64,000 nucleotides of DNA from Actinokineospora xionganensis (GCF_014323725.1 NZ_JABVED010000013.1:150758-214757); one strand, 5' to 3'. Counted from the first letter of the stretch, positions 17,964 to 27,148 are shown. Made by a program: numbers and translations. Notes: generated from the sequence alone by a model not told the origin.

Positions 17964-19250
17964 ATGGACGCCGCGCCGATTCTCGACCCGGACACCTACG
18001 TGACCGCCGTGCCGCACACCCTGCTGGCAGGCCTTCGCGGGGAAAGCGCCGTCCGGTGGGTCGAGGAGCCCGACGGCCCCGGGTTCTGGGCGGTCCTGCG
18101 GCACGCCGAGGTGCGCCACGTCCTGCGCACGCCGGAGGTCTACTCGTCGCGCCTCGGGGCGACGCAGATCCGCGATCCCGAGCCCGAGGCCCTGGCCTAC
18201 GTGCGCCGGATGATGCTCAACCAGGACCCGCCGGACCACTCACGCCTGCGCGGCCTCCTGACCAAGGCGTTCACCCCGCGCGCGCTGGCCCGGCTGGCCG
18301 ACCGGATCGACGGTTGGGCGCGTGACCTCGTCGCCCGGGCGGTGCAGCGCGGCGAGTTCGACTTCGCCAAGGACGTCGCCGCCGACCTGCCGCTGCTGAC
18401 CCTGGCGGAGGTCTTCGGCGTGCCCGCCGAGGACCGGTGGCTGATGTTCGACTGGAGCAACCGGGTGATCGGCTTCCAGGACCCCGAGTACGCCGTCAGC
18501 GACACCGAGGGCGCGGGGTCGACCGACCTGGCCCGGCAGGCGCTGCGGCTGCGACCGAAACCGGGGGCCGACGGGCGGATGCCCGACCCGCGGACTCGGG
18601 ACGGGATGCCCGACCTCTACGCCTACGCCAACGGGCTCGGCGAGATCAAGCGCTTGCATCCCGGCGAGGACGTCATGAGCACCCTGATGTCGCATGTGGA
18701 CGAGGAGGGCGGCAGGGTCTCGATCGAGGAATTCGAGAATCTCTTCTGGCTATTCTCGGTGGCGGGCAATGAGACGCTCCGCAACGGCATTCCGGGTGGA
18801 ATGATCGCTTTGTTGTCCCATGTGGACTCTTATCGCCGACTCAAAGCCCAACCCGAGCTTCTGCCGAGCGCCGTCGAGGAAATGCTGCGGTGGTGGACAC
18901 CGGTGATGCATTTCCGCCGGACGGCCACAGTGGACACCGAACTCGCCGGGACACCGATCGCCGCGGGCACGAAGGTGGTCGTGTGGTTCTCCTCGGCGAA
19001 CCGCGACGAACGAGTCTTCCCCGACCCCGACCGGTTCGACATCACCCGCAAGGGCGCAGAACACCTCAGCTTCGGCCACGGCCCGCACTTCTGCCTCGGC
19101 GCACATCTCGCGCGGGTGCAGATGCGGGCGATGTTCCGGGCGGTGCTGGACCTGCCGTACCGGTTGACTCACGCGGGCGAGCCGGTACGGCTGCGGTCGA
19201 ACTTCCAGAATGGGATCAAGAGCCTGCCGCTGACCACGGCCGCGTGGTGA
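17964..19250 (+). CDS. Cytochrome P450
   Basis: The 428-residue protein has the haem-binding motif FGHGPHFCLGAHLARVQ, the ExxR pair in AVEEMLRWW, and the I-helix AGNETLRN with the acid-alcohol pair Glu-Thr intact. The pattern (MLNQDPPDHSRLRGLLTKAF, then VMHFRRTA) is closest to the CYP124/125/142-type group that oxidises sterol or methyl-branched side chains. No ferredoxin is adjacent. It is divergent from the alpha/beta hydrolase. Confidence 0.92.
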   Translation: MDAAPILDPDTYVTAVPHTLLAGLRGESAVRWVEEPDGPGFWAVLRHAEVRHVLRTPEVYSSRLGATQIRDPEPEALAYVRRMMLNQDPPDHSRLRGLLTKAFTPRALARLADRIDGWARDLVARAVQRGEFDFAKDVAADLPLLTLAEVFGVPAEDRWLMFDWSNRVIGFQDPEYAVSDTEGAGSTDLARQALRLRPKPGADGRMPDPRTRDGMPDLYAYANGLGEIKRLHPGEDVMSTLMSHVDEEGGRVSIEEFENLFWLFSVAGNETLRNGIPGGMIALLSHVDSYRRLKAQPELLPSAVEEMLRWWTPVMHFRRTATVDTELAGTPIAAGTKVVVWFSSANRDERVFPDPDRFDITRKGAEHLSFGHGPHFCLGAHLARVQMRAMFRAVLDLPYRLTHAGEPVRLRSNFQNGIKSLPLTTAAW

Positions 19251-19260
19251 CGGCCGTGGT
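19233..19260. terminator. Hairpin spanning the P450 stop codon
   Basis: Perfect 10-bp stem ACCACGGCCG and complement with an 8-nt loop covers the end of the P450 gene, 12 nt before the end of the convergent secreted protein gene. Confidence 0.6.
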
Positions 19261-19272
19261 CACCGGGTCAGG

Positions 19273-19812
19273 TCAGCAGCCGCCGCAGTTGTAGTACGTG
19301 ACATCCCAGTGGTTGCTCTCGAGGTAGTAGATGTTGCCCGAGCCGGAGCGCCACTTGTTGCCGCCGATGTAGCTGAAGTTGTTGCGGATGTAGTTGCCCA
19401 CGCAGGTGTAGAGCGAGTAGTCGAGCTTGTAGCCGTTCCAGTGGCTGTAGGTGCCGCTGGCGTGGCCGGTCTCGGTGCCCCCGGTGATGTTGAGCGCGCA
19501 GCCGGACGCCCGCTTGAGCGTCTCCGCGCCCTGGACCGTGGTCAGGTTGATCTGCTCGAAGGACGTGCAGGTCGAGTTGTAGCGGTTGCTGCAGTTGCCG
19601 CTGGAGGACCAGGTGATGCCTGCGGCGCGGAACCGGGCGGCGGCCTCGCTGTGGGAGAGCTTGGTGACCAGCACGCTCATCGGCGTCGCCGCCGACGGGG
19701 TGAACACCCGGTCCCGCTCCTCCACGGCGGCGGAGGCCTGCCCGGTGGCGAATAAGGAGCCGAGGATGGCGACCGCGGCGACGATCGCGGCCTTGATCGG
19801 GGTGGTGCGCAT
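19273..19812 (-). CDS. Secreted peptidase M15-like protein
   Basis: A 179-residue protein with a signal peptide (MRTTPIKAAIVAAVAILGSL, cleavage near ASA at residue 28) and six or more cysteines. After TCTSFEQIN it shows SHWNGYKLDYSLYTC and later ESNHWDVTYYN. The spacing of His, Asp and His fits the zinc site of M15/D,D-peptidase-like folds (SxHxxGxAxD...HxDV). It may cut peptidoglycan peptides or be a non-enzymatic relative; no close named family is recognised. Confidence 0.6.
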   Translation of the reverse strand: MRTTPIKAAIVAAVAILGSLFATGQASAAVEERDRVFTPSAATPMSVLVTKLSHSEAAARFRAAGITWSSSGNCSNRYNSTCTSFEQINLTTVQGAETLKRASGCALNITGGTETGHASGTYSHWNGYKLDYSLYTCVGNYIRNNFSYIGGNKWRSGSGNIYYLESNHWDVTYYNCGGC

Positions 19813-20022
19813 GGAGTGTCCTTTCGGTGGGCAGCCCTCACCGACCCGGGGCGCTCCGGGTGTCGGAGGGTGTGCGGCAGCGGCGGGAACGCTTGTGCCC
19901 CAACGGACGCGGTGGGGACGACAGGGGAACGTCCGGTGGCGCGGCTAGCAAGAACGAGCGTAACCGGCAGACATCCATCCACAGCTGCGACGACTGGAAG
20001 TTTCCCGAGCGTTCGTCACAAG

Positions 20023-20673
20023 TCAGGGGGTCGCGACGAACGCGTAGTGGGCGTGGACCGCTTCCTGGCCGGTGTAGTTCGGGCCCGCCGCCGCATCGGC
20101 GCCGAGGTAGGCGTACGGCAGTCGCACGTCGCGACCACCCCGCAACGAGACGCGTCGCCGCCTGCTGTCGTAGTCGAAACCGGCCGCGCGCAGGGCGCCG
20201 GTGAGCCGCCTCCCCCACGGTTGCCCGGAAGGGTCACGCACCGCCGCCGCGTCGAAATCGGCGACGAGCAGTCCGTCTTCGGCGAGCCAGGTCGCGGCCC
20301 TGGCCAGCAGACCGAGACGGTCGCCGACGTAATGCAGCCCGTGGACGCAGGTGATCAGGTCGAACCGGCCGTCGGTCTCCCAGTCGGAAAGCGAGGCCAC
20401 CAGCAGGTCCACCCGCCCGGCCGAGGGTGCGAAGCAGTCCACCAGGTCGACCCCGACCAGCGGCACGTCGCCCACCAGCCCGGCGGCCTCGATCAGCGCG
20501 CGACCGCTGCCGCAGCACAGATCCAGCCACCCTCCCGCGCCCGCCGACGCGACCGGGTCCACGCCGAGCTCACGGCGGTAGGAGTCCAGGCCACGCCCGC
20601 GGTTCATCGCGTTGTTGGCGACCACCGACGACCGCGCGAGCGTCGCGTCGTCGACCAGGCCGTCAGAGCTCAA
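20023..20673 (-). CDS. Class I SAM-dependent methyltransferase
   Basis: About 216 residues with WLDLCCGSGRALIEAAGL (SAM motif I), LVGVDLVDCF (motif II) and FDLITCVHGLHYVGD (motif IV). Substrate unknown. The TTG at 20673 is proposed because it overlaps the upstream oxidoreductase stop by 11 bp and matches LSSDGLVDDATLARSSVVAN; without it the first Met (NNAMNRGRGL) is 23 residues later. It is the last gene of a three-gene coupled unit. Confidence 0.82.
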   Translation of the reverse strand: MSSDGLVDDATLARSSVVANNAMNRGRGLDSYRRELGVDPVASAGAGGWLDLCCGSGRALIEAAGLVGDVPLVGVDLVDCFAPSAGRVDLLVASLSDWETDGRFDLITCVHGLHYVGDRLGLLARAATWLAEDGLLVADFDAAAVRDPSGQPWGRRLTGALRAAGFDYDSRRRRVSLRGGRDVRLPYAYLGADAAAGPNYTGQEAVHAHYAFVATP

Positions 20674-21715
20674 CGGGCACCCCGGTGGCCGCGGACCGCA
20701 GCGCCGCCTCAAGCGTGTCCACGACCACCACCGACTCCGCGGGCGGCACCGGCGGCGGGCCGTCCCCGCGGACGCACGCGGAGACGGCCTGGTAGAACGC
20801 CAGGTAGTCGCCCTTCTCCGTGGGCACCTTCCGCACGCCGTCGTCGGTAAGGACTTCGCCCCACTGCGACTCCGGGTACTCGCCGAAGCCCGCGTCCGTG
20901 GGCAGCGTGCCCTCCACGGACGCCTTCTCCTGCGGGTCAAGTCCCCAGCCGCGGTATCCCGCGTCCGCACCCACCACGATGAACCGGGGCGCGACCGGCA
21001 TGGTCACGCTGCTCATCCGCAGGTAGGAGCGCACGCCGTTCGCGTGGGTCAGCAGGACCGTGGCGTCCTGCGCGACGGGGGCCGCCGGGTTCGGCGACCG
21101 GGTCTCGGCATGGACCGACACCGGCTTGCCGAACAGCACGACCGCCTGGTCGACCAGGTGGCTACCCAGGTCGTAGAGAATGTCGGCGAGGTCGGCCGGG
21201 TCGGCGCTGACCTTCCACGATGTGCGCGCCTTGCGAGACGCGCGCTCGAACCGCGACTCGAAGCGGCCGATCTCGCCGAGGTCTCCGTCGGCGACCAACC
21301 GACGGACGGTGCGGAAGTCGCCGTCCCAGCGCCGGTTCTGGTACACCGTGAGCATCCGGCCCGCCCGCTCGGAACGCTCCACCAGGTCGCGGATCTCCGC
21401 GCCGGTCGCGGCCACCGGCTTGTCGACGACCACCGCCATCCCCGCGTCCAGCGCGGCGCGCGCCTGCTCGACGTGGAACCGGTTGGGCGAGGCCACCACC
21501 ACGACGTCGATATCCGACCGCCGCCACAGCTCGTCCACAGTGGACAACACAGTCGCGTCCGGATACCGCCTCCCGACTTCCGCGGCCCGCTCGGCCGAAC
21601 CGGTCACCACCGCGCCGACGCTCAGTCCGTCGGCCGCCTCGACGAAGGGGGCATGGAAGGCGCGGCCAGCAAGGCCGTAACCGATGATCGCTACTCGGAG
21701 GTCGTCCACCCTCAC
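20663..21715 (-). CDS. Gfo/Idh/MocA-family oxidoreductase
   Basis: The 350-residue protein has an N-terminal NAD(P) Rossmann fold (VAIIGYGLAGRAFH), the family motif VDKPVAATG with the catalytic Lys, and a C-terminal alpha/beta domain ending in the substrate site (GSHLVDQAVVLFG). It would oxidise or reduce a sugar or polyol. The GTG start at 21715 overlaps the stop of the upstream transposase-like gene by 4 bp (GTGA); an alternative GTG lies at 21709. Confidence 0.93.
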   Translation of the reverse strand: MRVDDLRVAIIGYGLAGRAFHAPFVEAADGLSVGAVVTGSAERAAEVGRRYPDATVLSTVDELWRRSDIDVVVVASPNRFHVEQARAALDAGMAVVVDKPVAATGAEIRDLVERSERAGRMLTVYQNRRWDGDFRTVRRLVADGDLGEIGRFESRFERASRKARTSWKVSADPADLADILYDLGSHLVDQAVVLFGKPVSVHAETRSPNPAAPVAQDATVLLTHANGVRSYLRMSSVTMPVAPRFIVVGADAGYRGWGLDPQEKASVEGTLPTDAGFGEYPESQWGEVLTDDGVRKVPTEKGDYLAFYQAVSACVRGDGPPPVPPAESVVVVDTLEAALRSAATGVPVEL

Positions 21716-22746
21716 ATTCTTTCAGCCATCGCGTCCTTACCGTCCCACCGCCACGACTGGACCGCCTGGTAGACGCACAACATCGCCCAGAGCTCCTGCG
21801 CGACGCCGTGCGGGTCCTGCGACCGCAGTGCCACCGACTCGGTCTGCAGCGCGTCGAACACCGCCGCGAACCGCCAGCGCTCCCGGTGCAGCGCCGTCAA
21901 CTCCGCCGCGGGCGCCCGCTCCGGGTCGACCAGTGTGGTGACCAGTGCCGTGTCGCTCGACTGGATCACCCGCACCGCGATGGAGCGCGCCATGGGGTCG
22001 CGCTCCGGCAGCAGCCGCGAGAGGTACGACTGGTCCGACAGCACCCGTAACCGGGGCAGGTCGACCGTCTCGCCCACCCGCCACAGCAGGTGCGCGCCCT
22101 GCTCCCCCGCCGACCGCCACACGTCGTATGCGGCCTCCGCGCGGTGCGCGACGACAAGCGTGTCCGGCGCGATCGTGCTGATGAGCCGGGCGTCGAGGTC
22201 GGCGTCCGAGCCGCCGACGGCGACGTCGAGCAGCGCGCCGTCGCCGTGCGCGGCGAGCGCCGCCATCCGCACCTCGGCGGTGTCGAACGCGGCGAGGTTG
22301 GCCGCCGTGTCCGGCACGTCGATCGTGCCGCCGTCGAGCGTGCAGACCCGCAGACCGCGCCACACGGCCGGGGTGTCGAGGTCGGCGACCGCCCGGCGCA
22401 GGAACAGCCTGCGCATCACTTCCGACCCTAATCGCTTGCGCGCCTTGGTGATCGACCCGGTGCTCGGCTCCGCGCGCTTGCCCGTGGTGATCCCGGCCCA
22501 CCGCATGCCCGTGGTGAGCCGGGTGAGGACGGCGTCGTACCCGGAGCCGCCGAAGAGCCACATGGCGAGACTGAAATAGACCATGGTGCGCGCGGGCAGC
22601 GCTCTGGAGCGCTGCTCGCGCACCCCGGCCGCATCGATGGCGGCGTCGACCTCGTCCGGGGGAAACGCCTTGATCAGCATCCCGATGGCGATGCGGTCGG
22701 ACAAACGGTCGCGCGAGGCTTTGGACGCGCGTGTTATCCCACCCAC
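21712..22746 (-). CDS. IS4-family transposase homologue lacking the DDE catalytic residues
   Basis: The 344-residue protein has the IS4 N-terminal domain (LSDRIAIGMLIKAFPPDEVD, then LPARTMVYFSLAMWLFGGSG) and a DDE-fold part. The first Asp remains in CTLDGGTIDVPDT, but the second, normally in LADRG, is His (VVAHRAEAAYDVW), and the catalytic Glu of YxxRWxxE is Ala in HRERWRFAAVFDALQ. The reading frame is nonetheless intact. No terminal inverted repeats are visible, and the stop overlaps the next gene's start by 4 bp. It looks domesticated, perhaps as a DNA-binding protein. The 240 bp upstream (22747-22986) contain no gene. Confidence 0.85.
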   Translation of the reverse strand: MGGITRASKASRDRLSDRIAIGMLIKAFPPDEVDAAIDAAGVREQRSRALPARTMVYFSLAMWLFGGSGYDAVLTRLTTGMRWAGITTGKRAEPSTGSITKARKRLGSEVMRRLFLRRAVADLDTPAVWRGLRVCTLDGGTIDVPDTAANLAAFDTAEVRMAALAAHGDGALLDVAVGGSDADLDARLISTIAPDTLVVAHRAEAAYDVWRSAGEQGAHLLWRVGETVDLPRLRVLSDQSYLSRLLPERDPMARSIAVRVIQSSDTALVTTLVDPERAPAAELTALHRERWRFAAVFDALQTESVALRSQDPHGVAQELWAMLCVYQAVQSWRWDGKDAMAERM

Positions 22747-22986
22747 TTATAGGACCTTTCACCCGATGTACGTCTAAGGAAGTACCCTATCCGACCCGAT
22801 GTGTCGGAGATTGCGGCGCCATGAATAGCACTGATCGACCCGTCGGCGCGATACCCCCCGGCTGGAAAAGCAAATTCGGATCGGCCTAAGCTGAAGATTC
22901 GTCCGGCCGTCGAGCGCGGCGCGGACACGGTTTCCGGCGCACCCATTCGAGCGGAAACCGCTCCGTCGGAGAAGGAGTGTTCATTC

Positions 22987-23376
22987 ATGTTCCGCAAGAT
23001 GCTCATCGGTGCATTCGGCATCTCCGTCGCGGTGGTCTGTGCCCCCGCGGCGAGCGCGCACCACGTGCTTCCCCAATCCGCCGCCCTCGTCCTCACCGTG
23101 ACGGGGGCGGATTCGCCTGCCGTGACCGGCACGCTGCAGTGCGGCCCCGCAGGCGGCAAGCACCGCAAACCCGCGGCGGCCTGCCGCGAGTTGTCGCTGG
23201 TCGACGGCGACTTCGACAAGCTCAACGTCGACCCGGACCGGGCCTGCACGCTGCAGTACGACCCCGTCCACGTCACGGCCACCGGGCATTGGAAGGGCAA
23301 GAAGGTCGACTTCGCCACGAGCTACGGCAACCCGTGCCAGTTCGCGGTGACGACCGGACCGGTGTTCGCCGTCTGA
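22987..23376 (+). CDS. Secreted SSI-family serine protease inhibitor
   Basis: A 129-residue protein with a signal peptide cleaved near SAHH (residue 25). The mature part follows the Streptomyces subtilisin inhibitor pattern: LVLTVTGAD, CGPAGGKHRKPAAACREL, then ACTLQYDPVHVTATGHWKGK and NPCQF...PVFAV. Four cysteines give the two conserved disulphides. By alignment the reactive P1 residue is Leu in CTLQYDPV, predicting inhibition of subtilisin or chymotrypsin-like proteases. AGGAG lies 9 nt before the ATG. Confidence 0.92.
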   Translation: MFRKMLIGAFGISVAVVCAPAASAHHVLPQSAALVLTVTGADSPAVTGTLQCGPAGGKHRKPAAACRELSLVDGDFDKLNVDPDRACTLQYDPVHVTATGHWKGKKVDFATSYGNPCQFAVTTGPVFAV

Positions 23377-23391
23377 CTCGCGGAGATCGTT

Positions 23392-23419
23392 CCGATCGGG
23401 CTGTGCCGTGCCCGATCGG
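23392..23419 (+). terminator. First hairpin after the SSI gene
   Basis: Perfect 10-bp stem CCGATCGGGC and complement with an 8-nt loop, 16 nt after the stop codon. Confidence 0.7.
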
Positions 23420-23426
23420 ATGGTGA

Positions 23427-23455
23427 CAGACCGGTGGGCCACGCCCGCCGGTCTG
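23427..23455 (+). terminator. Second hairpin after the SSI gene
   Basis: A 13-bp stem with one mismatch (CAGACCGGTGGGC) and a 3-nt loop, followed by TTT. Beyond it, 23456-23772 is a gene-free stretch of lower GC content holding the promoter region of the nitric oxide synthase gene; a TTGACGAGTCAA palindrome near 23617 is the only structure I noted there. Confidence 0.75.
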
Positions 23456-23772
23456 TTTGCGTTCGGGGACGACCACATCGTTACTCCGTTGACGCATAGT
23501 CACCCATTCACCGCATTGATACCACCGGATCGAACGAATGCGGAGAATCGCGTTACTGATTGTGGCATCAAAAGGACGTGATCAACGCCACGTCCACGTC
23601 CATATTTCGGCGACTGGTTGACGAGTCAACTTGCGTCTGGGTGACGCCAACAGTGAATCCGGGTGCATATATCCGCATGCGAGGGAAGACGAACGTTGTT
23701 CAACCGAACAAACGGCGCAGATTTCACTCGACCGGCCGTGCGTCCTCCGGGTGACGTCCAAACGAGTGAGAG

Positions 23773-25086
23773 GTGGAGTCAGGGCGTCGAGTACGAGGTA
23801 GTTTCTCGCGAGTGACTGGTGAGATCTGGGCGTTACCTAGCGGGAACGACACGACGAAGCCACCGGAGCCAAGCCGTGGCCTCGCCGATCTCGACCAGGC
23901 CGAGGAGTTCCTCGAGCTCTTCCACGCGGAGAACCCCGCCGCCGGTCCGCTGTCCGAGCGGGTCCGCTGGGTCCGCGCGGAGTTCGAACTGACCGGCACG
24001 TACCGGCACACCAGCGCGGAGCTGGAGTTCGGCGCTCGGGTCGCCTGGCGCAACAGCGCCCGCTGCATCGGCAGGCTCTACTGGCGAAGCATGCGGGTCC
24101 GCGATCTCCGGGCGGTGCGCGCGCCCGCGGAGGTCGCCGAGCAGTGCGTCGAGCACCTGCGGATGGCCACCAACGGCGGCAAGGTCCGGCCGCTGATCAC
24201 GATCTTCGCGCCGGACGCGCCGGACGCGCCCGCGCCGAGGATCTGGAACGAGCAGCTGATCCGCTACGCCGGTCACCGGCGGCCCGACGGCACCGTCCTG
24301 GGCGACCCACGCTACGTCGGTTTCACCGCCGCCGTGCGAGACCTGGGCTGGGCGCCCGAGGGCGCGCCCGGCGCGTTCGACGTGCTGCCGCTTGTCGTCT
24401 CCGGACGCGACGAGGGCACGGTCGTGCACCCGCTGCCGCGCGACGCGGTCCAGGAGGTCGAGCTGCGGCACCCGGATCACCCGTGGTTCGCCGAGCTGGG
24501 CCTGCGGTGGCACGCGGTGCCCGCGATCAGCTCGATGCGTCTGTCGATCGGGGGCGTGGACTACCCGGCCGCGCCGTTCAACGGCTGGTACATGGGCACC
24601 GAGATCGGCGCGCGCAACCTCGCCGACCACGACCGGTTCGACTTGCTGCCCACCGTCGCGGAGCGGCTCGGGCTCGACACCAGCCGGGAGGCGTCGCTGT
24701 GGCGTGACCGCTCCCTCGTCGAGGTCAACGTCGCGGTGCTGCACTCGTTCGCCGAGGCCGGCGTGGCGATCACCGACCACCACACGGAGTCCGCGCGGTT
24801 CCTCACCCACGTGGAGCGCGAGGAGAAGGCGGGGCGCACCTGCCCGGCCGACTGGAGCTGGATCGTGCCGCCGATGTCCGGCGGGATCACCCCGGTCTTC
24901 CATCGGTACTACGACACGGAGTCCCTGCGCCCGGAGTTCGTGGCCGACGAGTCGGCCACACGGACCGCGTTGAGCGGGGTGCCGCCGCGGTTCCCCGAGT
25001 CGACCGATGGGCCGATCCCGTGGTCCTACCTGCACACCCCGCTCCCGCGGCGCGAGCATCAGGTGAACGGCACCCAGGCGCTCTGA
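23773..25086 (+). CDS. nos: Bacterial nitric oxide synthase, oxygenase domain
   Basis: About 437 residues. The enzyme oxidises arginine to citrulline and nitric oxide using haem and a pterin. The haem thiolate Cys98 lies in AWRNSARCIGRLYW; the arginine-binding Glu is in FNGWYMGTEIGARNL; WSWIVPPMSGGITPVFH contains the pterin-side region. There is no reductase domain, as is normal in bacteria, so electrons must come from a separate flavodoxin-type partner. The start is uncertain: GTG at 23773 or GTG at 23812. The gene overlaps the convergent beta-propeller gene by 28 bp. In streptomycetes such enzymes serve nitration in biosynthesis or signalling; no biosynthetic cluster is adjacent here. Confidence 0.95.
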   Translation: MESGRRVRGSFSRVTGEIWALPSGNDTTKPPEPSRGLADLDQAEEFLELFHAENPAAGPLSERVRWVRAEFELTGTYRHTSAELEFGARVAWRNSARCIGRLYWRSMRVRDLRAVRAPAEVAEQCVEHLRMATNGGKVRPLITIFAPDAPDAPAPRIWNEQLIRYAGHRRPDGTVLGDPRYVGFTAAVRDLGWAPEGAPGAFDVLPLVVSGRDEGTVVHPLPRDAVQEVELRHPDHPWFAELGLRWHAVPAISSMRLSIGGVDYPAAPFNGWYMGTEIGARNLADHDRFDLLPTVAERLGLDTSREASLWRDRSLVEVNVAVLHSFAEAGVAITDHHTESARFLTHVEREEKAGRTCPADWSWIVPPMSGGITPVFHRYYDTESLRPEFVADESATRTALSGVPPRFPESTDGPIPWSYLHTPLPRREHQVNGTQAL

Positions 25087-26984
25087 GTCAAGGTGTCGAG
25101 GTCGCTGGCGAGCATCCCGCTGCCGGACACGGTCCACAGCATGCCGCCGACCACCAGCGACCGGCGGATCTGCACGTCGCCGTACTGGGTTCCGAGCGGG
25201 TGGGTGAGCCGCCCCGCCTCGGTCAGCGAATCACCCTGCAGGCGCAGGACGACGGCCGCCGACCGATGGGTGGGTCCGGCTTCGTTCAACGGAAGCACGA
25301 CGAGTCCTTTAGCCGCCCAATAGAGGAAGGCGTGCGGCTCGAACTCGACCTCGGACGTCGCCCCGGCCACGTGGAAACCGGTGACTTTGCGCGCCTGGGC
25401 GGACTTCGTGTCGAACAATGACACCTGCGTTCCGGTGGCACGGCCCTGTTCGGTCGCCTCTTGGCCTACACCGAGCAGCCGTCCGTCGCCGACCGGATGG
25501 AGGTATGCCGAGTACCCGGTGATCTTCAGCTCGCCGGTGGTCCTCGGCTTCGTCGGGTCGGACAGGTCGACGGTGTAGAGCGGGTCGGTGCGGCGGAAGG
25601 TCACCACATAGCCGGTGTCGCCGATGAACCGCACCGAGTGGATGCGCTCGGTCTTGCCCAGCCCGTCGAGCCTGCCGATCTCGGCGAGTTCGGCGCCGCG
25701 CCTGGTCAGCACGACGACGGAACTGGAGGATTCCTTGCTCTGGTCGCAGCAGCCGGGGTCGTCCATGGTCGTGGCGATCCGCAGGTTCCCGCGGTGTTCG
25801 GACAGCGAGTACTGGTTGAGCAGGGTGCCGCGAACCATCCCGGAGGCCTGGTAGACGGGCTTGCCGGGCTTGGCGATGTCGAACTGGTGCACGGTGGTCG
25901 TCGACGCCTGCGGGAGGCCGGGCATGGGCTTGCCGCGGCCGTCGGCGGGCAGGATACCCGCGTGCGACTGGCGGTCGTCGGCGACGTAGAGGCTGTTCGC
26001 GGTGCCGTAGACGGTGTCGCCGTCGGCGGCGAGGCCCACACCGTCACCGATGCCGAGACTTCCGAGCATGTCGAAACTGAGCACCGACAGTGTGGAGGTG
26101 CCGGTGTAGTCCCCGGGCCTGCTCAGCGCGGTGCAGTCGTAGAGCGGCCCTTCGGCGGGGGTGCCGGGGCTGTGCCGCGGGATCCAGTCATCGATCTTGG
26201 ACTTCTCGATGACCTCCTTGTTGCGCCGGGTCGCCTCGGCCTCGTCGATTCCCTGCGTGGGCATGACGAACGGCAGCCGGGGCTGCGAGCGCACGACAAC
26301 CCGGGCCACGGAGCCGACCTGGCGCGCGTCGATGTACGAGCCGTCGACGGTCAGCGAACCCGTGATCCGGGCGCCGCCCGCGAGGTCGACCTGCACGAGG
26401 GTGAGCCGCCCGCCATGCATGGTCGGATGCGGGCTGTCGTAGGCGATGGCGTCGTTGGGGTAGGCCGTGACCAGCGCGCGGTCGCCGTCGAGCAGCATCG
26501 CCGATGGCTGGCCGTCGGGGATCTTCAGCGTGGCGGTGACCGTCTTGGTGGCCGCGTCCACCACGCGCAGCGTGCCGTCGACGATGCTGACGATCCGCTT
26601 GCCGTCGGTCTTGACCAGGTCCGGCTCGTCGGCGGCGGACTCGTGGTTGTTGGTCCCGGAGTACTCCCCCGGCGCCGCCGCGTCCTTCTGCTGCGCCGAG
26701 CCTTCCGCCGGTGCGGCGCCCCGCTCCATCAGCATCGGCGACTCGAAGCCGTACGGCCCGACCTTCTTCACCCCGGCGGCCTTCAGCTCGGCCAGTGCCT
26801 TGTCGCACGAGTCGAACGCCACCAGACGCACGGCCGAGGCCTCGACGACCCCCGGTCGGTGGGCCTTGTCGGCGGTCTTCTGCCCGCCCACCCAGTACGC
26901 GGCGCCAATGACGCCCGCTCCCGCCACGGCGATGGCCACCGTGGCGACGCCGATCCGGGGAAGTCTCCGTAAGTCGCTGCTCAT
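25059..26984 (-). CDS. Secreted or membrane-anchored beta-propeller protein
   Basis: The 641-residue protein begins with a signal anchor (RIGVATVAIAVAGAGVIGAA, about residues 10-32), followed by a region with YSGTNNHESAADEPDLVKTDG and then strand-rich repeats to the end. ESAADEPDLVKTDGKRI is a hallmark of the PF09826-type beta-propeller family. The role of this family is not established; it is extracytoplasmic and may bind metal or partner proteins. It converges with and slightly overlaps the nitric oxide synthase gene. Confidence 0.85.
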   Translation of the reverse strand: MSSDLRRLPRIGVATVAIAVAGAGVIGAAYWVGGQKTADKAHRPGVVEASAVRLVAFDSCDKALAELKAAGVKKVGPYGFESPMLMERGAAPAEGSAQQKDAAAPGEYSGTNNHESAADEPDLVKTDGKRIVSIVDGTLRVVDAATKTVTATLKIPDGQPSAMLLDGDRALVTAYPNDAIAYDSPHPTMHGGRLTLVQVDLAGGARITGSLTVDGSYIDARQVGSVARVVVRSQPRLPFVMPTQGIDEAEATRRNKEVIEKSKIDDWIPRHSPGTPAEGPLYDCTALSRPGDYTGTSTLSVLSFDMLGSLGIGDGVGLAADGDTVYGTANSLYVADDRQSHAGILPADGRGKPMPGLPQASTTTVHQFDIAKPGKPVYQASGMVRGTLLNQYSLSEHRGNLRIATTMDDPGCCDQSKESSSSVVVLTRRGAELAEIGRLDGLGKTERIHSVRFIGDTGYVVTFRRTDPLYTVDLSDPTKPRTTGELKITGYSAYLHPVGDGRLLGVGQEATEQGRATGTQVSLFDTKSAQARKVTGFHVAGATSEVEFEPHAFLYWAAKGLVVLPLNEAGPTHRSAAVVLRLQGDSLTEAGRLTHPLGTQYGDVQIRRSLVVGGMLWTVSGSGMLASDLDTLTQSAWVPFT

Positions 26985-27109
26985 GTGCCAAGGACGAAGC
27001 GGTGGGGCAACGAGGTTGCATGGAAGCCGGACAACTGTCAGTGTTTGACCTTGAGCGGAAAGTGGCGATCTACGTTACTTTCTCCCGGAATCCGGTGAAC
27101 TCCCCCACA

Positions 27110-27148
27110 AATGCGCACGAACCCGCACATTCGGGATACTCTAGGCGC
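27110..27148 (+). promoter_or_regulatory. Promoter and possible operator of the HTH-RES pair
   Basis: TACTCT ends 6 nt before the ATG, a -10 element that fits a leaderless transcript. Just upstream, AATGCGC at 27110-27116 and GCACATT at 27125-27131 form an imperfect palindrome where a repressor could sit. Confidence 0.4.

Noticed and set aside
21712..22746. An active IS4 insertion sequence
   Set aside because: Two of three catalytic residues are replaced, and I found no terminal inverted repeats or target duplication.
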